Source: Nemophila menziesii (taxonomy: Eukaryota > Streptophyta > Magnoliopsida > Boraginales > Hydrophyllaceae). Taken from it: 64,000 nucleotides of DNA. The stretch lies in the NCBI GenBank assembly GCA_029959085.1, contig JARWIR010000024.1, positions 18,960,296 to 19,024,295 of the forward strand, given 5' to 3'. The number at the start of each line of letters is the position of its first letter. Position 1 is the first letter of the stretch. The notes beneath the pieces were generated by a model. That model was not told the DNA's origin, did not search any database, and saw only the letters and a list, made by a program, of their open reading frames with translations. This document shows, in pieces, positions 12,474 through 22,406 of this stretch. The position numbers were made by a program, and so were the translations under genes.

Positions 12474-13210
12474 TTGTCGAATCAAGAACAAACAATTAAC
12501 ACTTTTGTCAGAGGTGGGTGGACCTATGAAGTGGTTAAAGACTATTTAATGATAACAACTTGTAATATTTGGAAGACAAAAATGAAAGCATTACATGAAG
12601 ATTCAATAGTGGAAGGAGAAAGTGTTATGATTACGTCAAATAAACTAATGGCAGAAGTATACAACATTGATTGGAAAAAAATTAATACAAATAACCATTA
12701 GTAAGAGATCGAAAGAAAGCTTCAATAATATGGAACAAGAAGAAGATAGCAACATCATCATTTCGTTCGATGCGTCTTTTAAAAATAGGAACGAACCAAC
12801 AAGAATAGCGATAGTATGCCAGAATAGAACAACATGTGTCTCAACCGAGAAAGCAACTTCGGTGGTTTGCAATTCGACAACTGAAGGGGAGGCTTTGGCT
12901 CTATCAGAGGCGGTTCAAATGTGTAGAAACTTCCCCGGAGAGAGGAAGACTATTCTCTCAGATAACCTTGGCCTTATCCAAGGTATTAAGCAGGTGTCAG
13001 CTACGTGTTGGAAAACACAACCGGTTGTCCAAAAAATCATTTCTCAAGCAGCCGAGGCGGGACCTTTGAAATTTTGTTTTTTTAAGGAACCCCAATGGTA
13101 GGGCGGACAAGATCGCAAAAATTACTAGGCACGGAGTAACAAACACATTACAGTTTAACATCAGCTTTTTCGAGCTGACGAGGTCCTTTTCCAAATTAGA
13201 ATTTGGTTAA
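12474..13210 (+). pseudogene. 3' part of the plus-strand LINE ORF2 (RNase H region)
   Basis: The stretch encodes the end of the zf-RVT/linker region (CNIWKTKMKALHEDS), then an RNase H-like domain of the RVT_3 type: SFDASFKN for the first Asp, TEGEALALSEAVQMC for the Glu helix, LSDNLGLIQGI for the second Asp and RADKIAK near the end. Two frameshifts (near 12690 and 13085) and an in-frame stop break it. Stop TAA at 13208-13210. Strand, family and position make it the missing tail of the LINE at 3347-8212, with about 100 codons of the zf-RVT region lost between. Confidence 0.8.
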
Positions 13211-13260
13211 TTTTCTTTCTCTTTCTGGTGCCTGTGGCACCTTCCCATGTCCAAAAAAAA
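13211..13260 (+). other. LINE 3' tail and short poly(A)
   Basis: A short pyrimidine-rich 3' leader-like tail ends CCCATGTCC followed by eight A residues at 13253-13260. This is the normal polyadenylated end of a plant LINE. I could not find the matching target-site duplication at the 5' side. Confidence 0.7.
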
Positions 13261-13997
13261 TAGAACAAATTATTAAAAAATGTGTCACAAAAAAATATTA
13301 TTCATTAAAATAACAGCAAATTAATACAATAAATTTATGGTCCAATAAAGACCAAATTATTAAAAAATACTTCCTAAAACCTATTACTTTGATAAATTCT
13401 GTAAATCGGTTTCTAAAAATGTTGGAACGTGTCACCAAAATCTTATCTTCAATCATGCTTAACTCAACCTAATCTACTAAGCTTTCCAATCCGTCCAAAC
13501 TGTCCATATTTGTATTTTTTTAGCCTGCAAAAAATAACTATAATTAATAGAATTTTAAATAAATATAATTATTTAATTTGTTTAAGTTTATTAATACTAA
13601 ATTAGATTAGTATTTTATTTTCAATAATTGGTATTTAAAACCAAATTATTAATATACTTATTTAGTCTTTTATTTAATTATATGTCATTATTTATATTTT
13701 TAAATATATATTAGTACCAAATTATTAATATAGTTATTTAGTTTTTTGTTTAATATATAAATATTATGTTTGCAAATTTGATTAGTACCAAATTATTTAA
13801 AAGTAGGAAGTTAGGCCAACAAAATTATTATGTTTGCAAATTTGATTACTACCAAATTATTATGTGTTCATATTTATTTTATTATGAGCCTACACTATTG
13901 ATATTTTTTATTATGAAATTAAGAAGTTATTTTTTTTTTTTATTATGAAAGTTAGAAGTTATAGACTGATGTTTTCATATTTTTTTTAGAGTCAATT
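13261..13997. repeat. AT-rich DNA with degenerate short repeats
   Basis: The phrase ATTAGTACCAAATTATT recurs several times (for example 13780, 13843), followed by TTTATTATGAAAGTTAGAAG units. The same text (TACCAAATTATTATG to GAGCCTACACTATTGATAT) reappears at about 16510-16575, beyond the two elements inserted between. No gene is visible. Confidence 0.6.
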
Positions 13998-14289
13998 ATA
14001 GATTAAGGGTGAATTATATATAGGGTCTTAGGAGCATTATTTTTTCTCTATAGAGTAGTGTCTTGAAAGTTGTTATTCTTAGGGACCTCATTTTTTACAA
14101 TAGTCTTTACTACCCTTACTAACACTAAAAGACAAAAAGGTATGATGTCACTGTTTCTCTCTCCTCCACCACTACCCACCTACCCACCTACCACCTATCT
14201 CCGACCAGCGACCACCGATCTCCGACCACCGATCTCCGACCACCGACCTCCGACCACCGACCACCGACCACCCACCACCGACCACCAGT

Positions 14290-14570
14290 CACCGGAAAAA
14301 ACTGAGAGTATCGGAAAAAACTAATAGTATCGGAAAAAACTGAGAGTATCTGAAATAACGGAGAGTATCGGAAAAAAAACTAAGAGTACTCTATAAATTG
14401 GCTGAATACTCTATATATTTTAATGAGTACTCTCAGTTTTTTCCGATACTCTATGAAATAGAGAGAGTACTCCGAGAATTACAAGTATACTCCGACAATT
14501 AAAACGAATACTCTATAAAAAAATACGGAGTACTCTATAAAATATAGAGAGTACTCTTAGAAATTACATA
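14290..14570. repeat. Array of GAGTACTC/GAGTATC motifs on both strands
   Basis: AGAGTATCGGAAAAAACT recurs at about 14304-14375. It is followed by its inverse (AGTTTTTTCCGATACTCT near 14440) and by repeated palindromic GAGTACTC and GAATACTC. The stretch lies inside MULE-like element D and has no coding sense. Confidence 0.75.
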
Positions 14571-14713
14571 AAAACTCTATTAAAATCATGTGTATCATTT
14601 AATAAACATTTCTATTCAAAAATTAAAACCATTTACAATAGAATAAAAAAAAAACCTAAACTAATTACAAGTTGACCAGATCTGGTCAAACCAGATCTGA
14701 AAAAAAAAAAAAA

Positions 14714-15421
14714 CTAAGCTACAGCGTACTGTGTACGCGAGTAAAAAAAAAAAAAAAGACAGGACTCCGGCGAAGCAGCGGTGTTGAAGACGAGCTCACC
14801 AAACAACCACCTCCACTGAGCAGCGGCGCCGTTCGAAGCTGAAGGAGCAGAAACATAGCGAAGAAGCACCACCATCGCGCAACCCTTGACCACCATCGCG
14901 CAGCCCTTGACCACCATCACGAAGAAGCACGGAAGCACCACCATCGAGCAGATCTGGACCACCACAGCGAAGAAACACTGAAGCACCACCATCGAGCAGA
15001 TCTGGACCACCATCGCGCAGCCCCCCTAGCAGACCTGTTCGCCGACGAGAAGAGGAATGGAAGCTTGAATGGCTTCGATCTGCAGAGCGCGACAGCCCTC
15101 CACTCCGTGAAGCTTCGAACGGCTTCGACCAGATCTCGCGCCGGAGTTGCAGTGAGGTGGTGGAGCTGGCTTCGAACGGCTTCAGCTGTTAAACAGAAAG
15201 AAGGAGAGCTTCCATGGCAGCTCCGATGTATTAATGGAAAACCGGCGAGTTCGTGGAGTGATATGGTGAAGGAGAGCTCGCCGGAGCTTCAAGCAGAAGA
15301 AGGAGCTCGGTGGTGGTGGTGGTGGCCATTTCGGCGGTGGTGGTGGCAATTTAGGTGGTGTCGGTGGTGGTTGAGAGGAGAGAGGAGAGAGGAGAGAGGA
15401 GAGAGGAGAGAGAAGCAATGA
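14714..15421. other. GC-rich gene-like segment inside element D
   Basis: CACCACCATCG-type and GGTGGTGGTGG runs make long open frames on both strands (14714-15013 minus, 15065-15421 plus), but the predicted proteins are low-complexity and none looks like a known domain. It ends in a GAGAGGAGAGAG tract (15378-15415). I read it as a captured gene-derived or simple-repeat segment, not as a working gene. Confidence 0.5.
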
Positions 15422-15654
15422 GGTGAGGTAATTTAGAACGTGAATGAAATTAGAAATGTAAATTAGTATATATAGGTATAGAAAAAACAAAAGAAGGGTA
15501 GTCTAGTAATTGGGGTTTTGGGGTTCATGTGTTAAAAAGTTGCTCAGGTCTTTAGTAAGAAGAGGCTCTAGGTGGGGGTGCTAACTCGAAGAGGGGGGTG
15601 TCTTCAAGACCCCTTGTGTCATTATCTCATAGATTAATGCCTATTAAAAAACTT

Positions 15655-16440
15655 ATTTAAAAAAAAAAGTACCTAGAATAAGATTTTTTATAGAAAACAG
15701 CCCCACCCCAAACTATCACTATAATTAATAATTAGAAAAAAAATATTAAAAAAGAAAACAAAAACTAATAAATACGCGCGCGTTCGTAATTTTTTTTTTT
15801 TAAATTGTCATAACTAATTCTAAAAAATCGAAAAAATAAAAAATTAATATATTTGGATACATCAAATTAATATTTACGTATATGATTTTTTTTAGAATTT
15901 TTTTTTGATTTTTTTCGCAGACACGGAATTTCATGTTTTGAACATGGAATTTCATGTCTGCGGAAAACAAATTCAGTATTTCAAAACATGGAAAACATGG
16001 AATTCCATGTCTGCGAATCAAAAAAATTAAAAAACTTCTGAAAAAAATCGTAGACGTAAATATTAATTTGTTTTATAAAAAAATGTAAATTTTTTATTTT
16101 TTTGATTTTTTTGATTTTTCTAGAATTAGTTATGACGATTTTAAAAAAAATTCACGGACGCACGCGTGTGATGAAATTAGTAGTAAGTGGTAGTGGTGGA
16201 GGTGGTGATGGTTGTGGTGGCTGTAGTGGTGGTTAAATACATGATGGTGGTGGTGGTAGTGGTGGTAGAAGTACTTTATTATTTGTTTAATATTTAAAAT
16301 AAATATTATTATAAAAATAATATAATATATTTAATAATAAAGGTAGTAAAGGTATAAAAATATAAAGGGATGTTTTTTATAAATGATTGTTCTATTTGGC
16401 ATTTTTTTATTAAATAAATAATTTAAGGCTTAAAAAAAAT
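15655..16440. mobile_element. Foldback element with long imperfect inverted ends
   Basis: The left part (TTATTTAAAAAAAAAAGTAC then GATTTTTTATAGAAAACAG) pairs with the reverse complement of the right part (TTATTTAATAAAAAAATGCC then ATTTATAAAAAACATCCC). Inside is a tighter foldback (about 15763-16172): TCATAACTAATTCT at 15808 versus AGAATTAGTTATGA at 16121, with GC-rich ACGCGCGCG/CGCACGCGTG tips and a core of inverted CGCAGACA-GGAATTCCATG motifs. A GGT-rich run (16180-16270) lies within. Exact ends and target duplication are not resolved, and no ORF of note is present. Confidence 0.5.
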
Positions 16441-16489
16441 AGACTATTTTATGAGGATGTTTTCTCTAATTACCCCTTTTTTTTTATTA

Positions 16490-16800
16490 TGAAAGTATGT
16501 TTTCAATTTGATTAGTACCAAATTATTATGTTTTTATATTTATTTTTTTATGAGCCTACACTATTGATATTTTTATTATGAAAGTAGTAAGTTGGTATTT
16601 TTTTATTATGAAAGTTAGAAGTTATTGACCGATGTTTTTGTATTTTTTTTATTGTGGAAGTAGGAAGTTCATATTTTTTATTATAAAAGTAGGTAGTTAT
16701 TGACGGATGTTTTCATATTTTTTGATTATGAAAGTAGTATGTTGATATTTCTTTTTATTATGAAAGTAGAAAGTTGATATTCTTTTTTATTATAAAAGTA
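16490..16800 (+). repeat. Degenerate tandem TTTATTATGAAAGTAG repeats
   Basis: About eight imperfect units built on TTATTATGAAAGTAGAAGTT with GATATTTTT spacers. The first part repeats sequence found at about 13779-13997, so elements D and the foldback sit within or between copies of this array. Confidence 0.65.
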
Positions 16801-16864
16801 TCTATTTAGATTAAACAATTAAAAGAAGATAGAAAAGATTTATATTAATTTTTTTGTTAAAAAC

Positions 16865-16992
16865 CAATAATTGTTCATAGGTGTTTTCGACTTATGATGA
16901 CAGACAGAAAAGACAGTTTTTTTCTAAGGATGTTGCAAGTTTTGTTTAAAATGAAAAATTACAAAAAACACCTATGAACAATTACAGAAAAT
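16865..16992. repeat. Short inverted repeat
   Basis: AATTGTTCATAGGTGTTTT at about 16870 is matched by its inverse AAAACACCTATGAACAATT at about 16966-16985. With roughly 80 bases between, it could fold. No target duplication was found. Confidence 0.6.
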
Positions 16993-17106
16993 ATATATGA
17001 ACAATTACAGAAAACACATATAAATAAAAAATTACAACCCTGTAGAAATAAACAACAATACAACAAATTACACAAAACTAATTTTCTAGCAGAATTGAAG
17101 AACTAA

Positions 17107-17338
17107 GTGCCCGTTTGGGATTGATTATTTTGGAGCTAAAAGCGCTTTTTGATTAAAATTAAAATATTTGTAAAAAATATTAAAAAATATTTTGACATCT
17201 AAAATCACTTTTAAGTGATTATTTTAATAATCACTAATCTAGTGTTTTTTCTAAAAGTGATTTTTAGAGTCTAAAATATCACTATGGATCTAAAATCACT
17301 TTAAGTGATTATTTTGAAAAGCAGTCCCAAACGGGCAC
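17107..17338. mobile_element. Tourist-like (PIF/Harbinger) MITE
   Basis: This 232-bp element starts GTGCCCGTTTGGGATTG and ends CAGTCCCAAACGGGCAC, an almost perfect terminal inverted repeat. It is flanked by the trinucleotide TAA (17104-17106 and 17339-17341), the target duplication of Harbinger-type transposons. Internal inverted AAAATCACTTTTAAGTGATT motifs let the whole element fold. No coding content. Confidence 0.85.
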
Positions 17339-17341
17339 TAA

Positions 17342-18280
17342 GATTACCGAAACACTCTAAAAATGAACGTAATAATCAATTAATATAATATTGAAAAATA
17401 AACCATTAACATTTAAATTAAAATAGTTTTGTAAACTAAGTTTAGAGTTGAAAAGGTGATGCTTTGAGAAGAAATGATGATTAAGAAAGAAATCTTTTAG
17501 AGTAGAAGAAGAGATGGTTTTGAAATGAAATTAGTATTGAGTTATATAAACGAATATTTGTTTAAATCTATGGTGAATAACTAAAATTAAGGAAAAATAG
17601 TTGGGTAAGTATATAATTGAAAATCAAAGAACATTTTTAGAAAAACAGTTATATAAAGTTTTATATTACAAGAGGGTTTTCTAAAACAAAGGAACCTTTT
17701 AAAAATATTAGTTTAAAACTAATGAGATATCTTAAGAAATGATTTTTTTTTTTACTTTTATATAAAGATAACAAAAATAATATACATTTTCTAGTTTCTA
17801 TTATAGGTAGCGAAATTTAAATACAATGTAAATTTACGCAATTATCCTAAATTAAATAATAATTAATCCTTTAATTTAATCAATTTCGCCAACTTCATAT
17901 TTGCGAAAAATGGAAATTTTCTGAAAAAAAAACAAAAACATATGTATGTCACTCCATCATTTGCGCCAATTGGATAAAAACACAAATAAAATAATATATA
18001 TAAGGCCAAGTTGCTCACTTACCGTTCTGGAAAAACCGAAAAAAAGATGACCTAGTTAGTCACTCCTTTATTTGCGCCAAATGAATATTGTTTGCAAATA
18101 AATTAAAACCAAATTAGTCACAAAAGCAAAATTACACATGTACCCATAAAATTGCTCAAACAAGAATAATACCAAATTGCTCACACTAGTCACAAATTGT
18201 AAAAAACGAGGTTATTTTATATAAATTTAGGACTTAAAGGGGAATTAATTAAAATAAATTGATATCAAAACCTATAGTAT
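17342..18280. other. AT-rich intergenic DNA, no gene seen
   Basis: I see no coding region. Phrases such as ATTTGCGCCAA and TTGCTCAC recur between 17880 and 18190 but do not form a regular array. Confidence 0.55.
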
Positions 18281-18284
18281 AATT

Positions 18285-18430
18285 GTTTTTTCTATAGTGC
18301 AGATTTTTCATAATATAGGGACCTATAGTGGAAATTTTTCAATAATATAAGGACCTATAGTGCAATTTTTGCATAATATACAAACATATAGTGTAATTTT
18401 TGCATAATATAGCTCCCTATAATGCAATTA
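18285..18430 (+). repeat. Tandem repeat, about 35-bp unit, four imperfect copies
   Basis: Units of the form CTATAGTGCAATTTTTGCAT followed by AATATAGGGAC recur at about 18300, 18327, 18355 and 18389. No coding sense. The AAAACCTATAGTATAATTG text just upstream may be a fifth, decayed copy. Confidence 0.75.
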
Positions 18431-19530
18431 ACTCGAGTAAAAACTCACAATCAATATCTAAAAGCCACTTATCAAATCTATTTAGTAATGTAACGCCGGA
18501 TGTGTTTCTCACCTATATCACTGCGAAAAACTAAAAAACGAAGTCTTGGGTCATATTCATACTCCAATCAAAATTTATAAATTTTTAACAACACAAAATT
18601 CTAAAGAAAACAAAAATTAATAAGAAAAACTAAAAAATTGGAAAGAGTAGAAGCCTGATTTTACATCAGAATTCCATGTATCGATTTTCACGGATACAGA
18701 CCATCATTTAAACATAATTACATGATTGGAGAATACCAGGGCTGGAAGTACAGGCGCCATAATCAATACGAAATTAGCTTTTACGCTTTGCTGTCAATGC
18801 TAATTGGTCCATCTTCCTTGGACATTGTTTTCTGCATAAAACAAACACGTGACTTCAGTACATCAATATCTGATACCTATTAATGTTAAATCATCATCTT
18901 ACATTGTAATCTAGTTTCACCATTCTCATCAATTCATATTGATCCCATTATGTTTTCAGCTAAAACAATCAAACTTTCGCTAAGATAAAAATTAAAAGCA
19001 ACTATTCAGAAGAAAATATTATGGGCATTGGTTATTTAATTATACTACAACAACACTTACTTGAACATCTCTTCAAAGATACTCAGTAGCCTCCTCTTCT
19101 AACTCAAAGCCTTCATTTTGTGCGAGCACATCTGTTTATTGTAGTTCTCCAACACCCAAACATGAACCTTATAAAAAATATATGTATTTATACCTGATTA
19201 CTTTCGTTCCTACGGTAAAATACACAAATAGTTGAATCATGGTGAAGAAAATGACTGAGAAGGCGCTCAATTGATAAAAAAATAATCATTTACCTTCAAT
19301 ACCCTATGGTTCGATAAAGCCATGAAGGAAATGGATCCTAAATGCAAAATACCTGCAACAATGCAAAATTATACTCCAGCAGTTGTGCCAAATGGATATT
19401 TACTGCAAAACAATTAAAATTTTGCAGTTAGAGGGCATATATCACTGTATATCACGGTTTTTGATTCACTACCTGAGAATTCAAACATAAAGGTTGATAA
19501 TTCACTCCGATCATAATTGAAAGTAAAGGA
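18431..19530. other. Possible 3' exons or trailer of the PPR remnant; no firm gene
   Basis: Read on the minus strand, two short patches look exon-like: one ends near 18785 (MSKEDGPISIDSKA then stop) and one lies near 19075-19140 (VLAQNEGFELEEEATEYL then stop). They lie downstream of the minus-strand PPR-like ORF and could be its spliced trailer. I cannot link them with confidence. Confidence 0.25.
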
Positions 19531-19532
19531 GT

Positions 19533-19640
19533 AAGGCACTAACCTGAAGAAGGAGGCTTGATCTATGAAAAAAGGCACTAACCTGAAGAAGGAGGCTTGA
19601 TCTATGGAAAAAGGCACTAAAAAAGGAGGCTTGATCTAGA
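19533..19640 (-). repeat. Tandem repeat, 39-bp unit, almost three copies
   Basis: AAGGCACTAACCTGAAGAAG begins at 19533 and 19572 and a shortened copy at 19611. It lies just beyond the 3' end of the PPR-like ORF and looks like slippage or unequal crossing over in its trailer. Confidence 0.85.
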
Positions 19641-19650
19641 TATATAACAA

Positions 19651-20082
19651 TTAAACTAAGAAATTATACAGTAGTGATAGAGAAAGCTCGAACCTTTGTG
19701 CCACCATCGATGGAATTAGGTTTACAAAGCTTGGCATAAACACCTTTTTTACACTCTTTTGATCAAAGACTCGTAAGACTCCTTTGTGCCACTTGATAGC
19801 CTTAACCGTATGCCCTGCTTTGCATAGCCCATTTATTAAGACCTGAAAAGTAACTTCAGGAACACACTCGCTTTTGATGAGACATTCTAACATTGCAAAA
19901 CCCATATCGTTGTGTTGTAGATGAGAGTAACAATCAATAACAATACTCATTGCGTAATCATCAAAGGATGAATAAGAAGATGAAATTGAAGAATAAAAGA
20001 AGAGGGGAAAGATGTTACCGGTTTTGTTCAAGGAACAAAGAGAAGATCCAAAGCAGCACAAAGAAGAACCACTCTGTTTCAT
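19651..20082 (-). pseudogene. Truncated PPR (pentatricopeptide repeat) protein
   Basis: The 143-codon ORF begins MKQSGSSLCCFGSS with a serine-rich, possibly organelle-targeting N-terminus (FYSSISSSYSSF). PPR-like helices follow: SIVIDCYSHLQHNDMGFAML and FQVLINGLCKAGHTVKAIK, the classic P-type repeat core. PPR proteins bind organellar RNA and usually have ten or more repeats in some 500 residues. Only one to two remain here, after which the reading becomes unrelated (FMPSFVNLIPSM). It is most likely a truncated copy. The promoter-proximal part is duplicated immediately upstream. Confidence 0.6.
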
Positions 20083-20440
20083 TATGACCGAATGTATCCT
20101 AGCTTTGTTTTATCGCCGGAAAGAGGGTTTTTTTAGAAGCTGCGAATATGAAGTAGACACTCTTAGGGTTATGTACTTGGTCGGGTTGATACCCAGACAA
20201 TACTCATTGTGTAATCATCAAAGGATGAATAAGAAGATGAAATTGAAGAATAAAAGCAGAGGGAAAAGATGTTACCGGTTTTGTTCAAGGAACAAGAGAA
20301 GATCTAAAGTTAAACAAAGAAGAACCCCTCCGTTTCATTGTGACTGAATGTACCCTAGCTTTGTTTTATCTCCAGAAAGAGGGTTTTTTATAAGCTGCGG
20401 ATATGAAGTAAACGCTCTTAGGGTTAAGTATGTAGAAAGT
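19941..20440 (-). repeat. 257-bp tandem duplication covering the PPR 5' end
   Basis: CAATACTCATTG begins copies at 19941 and 20198 (offset 257). The shared text includes GATGTTACCGGTTTTGTTCA and TACCCTAGCTTTGTTTTATC or its near match. Copy 1 contains the start of the PPR ORF; copy 2 has the same region with small changes, so the start codon region is present twice. Confidence 0.88.
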
Positions 20441-21300
20441 GGAACTCATGGACGGTGAGTGAAGATGATGAAGAATGGTCCTCGAATGTTGGCGATAGAT
20501 GGTGGCGATTCGGCGAGTCACGGTGGCGGTGATGGTGGAGAATCGAGCCGCAGTGAATGGTTGAGGCGATAGAGAAGGATTAGGTTTTTTTTTGCTGGGT
20601 TTGGGTTTGGTAATGGATAAGGAAGGCGGGTGTAGATAATGTAGGCGAAAGATGTTTTCTCCTTTTTTTTGTTTTGTTATTAATGATAAGTGGGACTAGA
20701 AACGATTTTGGCTACTGCTTGTTTTTTTTATATATATAAAATATCAACGTGAAAGATATATGAAAGTTGATGGACGAATTGAAGGGTGCAACTATAAAAA
20801 AAAATAGAGTAGCTCCTCCACATTTGAATCATAAACACCACCCCACAAGGACCACCCTCTTCCCCACCTTAAGATACATAATAATTGTCAGCCACCACGA
20901 GCACCTTGACCACCCGCACCACCATCAATGCCAACCATATTTAACTATTACTAGTTCACAAATCCCGTACTTCACCTTAAACAGGCATATACACATGTGA
21001 TTAAAATAATCACCGGTTTCACAACAGAAATGGTTTCCGAGGAAAAACAAAAGAAGTGAAAACAATTTTAATGTAAACTAACTATTACAAGAAAACTGAA
21101 TTACGATTACAATGAAAATCGAATAACAATTACACGGAAATTCAAATGGAAATACACTTACACGGAAATGAAAAGAAAAACAGAGTCACTGACGGTCGTT
21201 AAAAAGATATTTTGGCGGACCGGTATCTCTAACGGAAAACTAAAACGTAACTAGTTTTTAGAAAGAAGATGAGGCAGAATGTTTTTTCTTTCTTGTGTAT
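20441..21300. other. No firm gene; CACC-rich short ORF
   Basis: This stretch contains GGTGGCGATTCGGCGAG-type low-complexity text near 20500 and a His/Pro-rich short ORF at 20767-21000 that I take as compositional. GAAAGTTGATGGACG at about 20762 recurs at about 21980, with further weak similarity after it, hinting at an old direct duplication. Confidence 0.4.
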
Positions 21301-21313
21301 TTCGTAGCTGGAA

Positions 21314-21549
21314 TTGACTTGATTGGGTTGACGGTTTTGATTGGCATTTAACCTCCACTTTTTTTATATTCTGTAACAGCTTTGACCTTGATATGACTTG
21401 ATTGGATTGACGGTTTTGATTGGCATTTAACCTCCACTTTTTTTATATTCTGTAACAGCTTTGACCTTGATATGACTTGATTGGGTTGACGGTTTTGATT
21501 GGCATTTAACCTCCACTTTTTTTATATTCTGTAACAGCTTTGACCTTGA
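21314..21549 (+). repeat. Three tandem copies of a 79-bp unit
   Basis: GACGGTTTTGATTGGCATTT starts at 21330, 21409 and 21488, exactly 79 bases apart, and each copy continues CTCCACTTTTTTTATATTCT to ACAGCTTTGACCTTGA. The copies differ at very few sites, so the array is young. It lies 0.7 kb upstream of the E2-like gene start. Confidence 0.95.
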
Positions 21550-22261
21550 GTTTGAGGTTTCAACGACCACTACAAGAGTGGGTAGGAAAATCCATTTCAT
21601 TTTTCATTTTTTGATTCCACAAATTCCCCACGAGCCCACGCCCACGCCAGGCGGTGGTGCGCGCTGGGGCTTCCTCGTTCCCTTTTAGCTTGCATAGTGA
21701 CTAGCTCTTGTGATAAGAATACATAGGTGAGTTTATTTAAGTAGATAAACTTTTTTACTCACCTCCTATGTGGGACAAAAAAACATTCACAAAAGTAGTC
21801 TTTTACACTTCTCAAAAGGAATGGGAAGAGTCTTAGTTAATCCTCTATATTAATCTAAGTTTCTTCCTCTTCTCCTAAAAGAATATGATCGGATTAACGT
21901 TTACACATTTAAATTAACAAATATGAAGCATTAATCCAACATCACACACAAAACACACATATTTTTATAAGAAAATTAAAGTTGATGGACGGATAGATGT
22001 ATCAACTAAGTGGAAGAGTAGTTCCCCACCCTTGATAGTTTAACACTTTGATAATTAAAAAAAACCGGCTATAGATCATCACACTCTTCTAATATCTACT
22101 TAATCATCTGAGAGAGCATTGATTTGTGTAAAAGCAGTAAAGAATTCCTATATCATTTTACAAAGTGAGAGACTTGATCCTTCAGAGAAAATATCAGAAG
22201 TTTGGTTAGATAATTCTCCAATCAAGAAGGTCTTGATTAGTTTCAGGAATATAAAACAAAC
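21550..22261 (+). other. Upstream region of the E2-like gene
   Basis: The region includes a loose hairpin (ACATAGGTGAGT near 21720 and ACTCACCTCCTATGT near 21758) and an open stretch from 22119 that overlaps the first exon in another frame. No obvious TATA box can be assigned. The transcript start is unknown. Confidence 0.4.
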
Positions 22262-22351
22262 ATGGCTTCAACTTCAGGAACCACATACGAAGAGATTGAA
22301 TCAATTGAAGACAAACGGAAAGGAGAATTGACTTCCTCTACAGGTAAAAAT

Positions 22352-22406
<55 letters not shown>

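Larger units (their letters stand above)
14007..15628. mobile_element. MULE-like non-autonomous element D
   Basis: It is flanked by a perfect 9-bp duplication, ATAGATTAA (13998-14006 and 15629-15637). The first 30 bases and the reverse complement of the last 30 align without gaps, sharing GGGTCTT at the same offset; most mismatches are transitions. The interior has a CCGACCACCGA-rich part (14200-14290), an array of AGTACT-type palindromes (14290-14560) and a GC-rich gene-like part (14760-15420). No transposase. The build resembles elements A and C, though the internal sequences differ. Confidence 0.72.

Noticed and set aside
16180..16270. GGT-rich run as a coding glycine-rich domain
   Set aside because: It is a short imperfect GGT repeat without an open frame around it, inside the foldback element.
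22119..22331. 70-codon ORF overlapping exon 1 of the E2-like gene
   Set aside because: It is out of frame with the spliced gene and has no family features; I treat it as part of the 5' leader.
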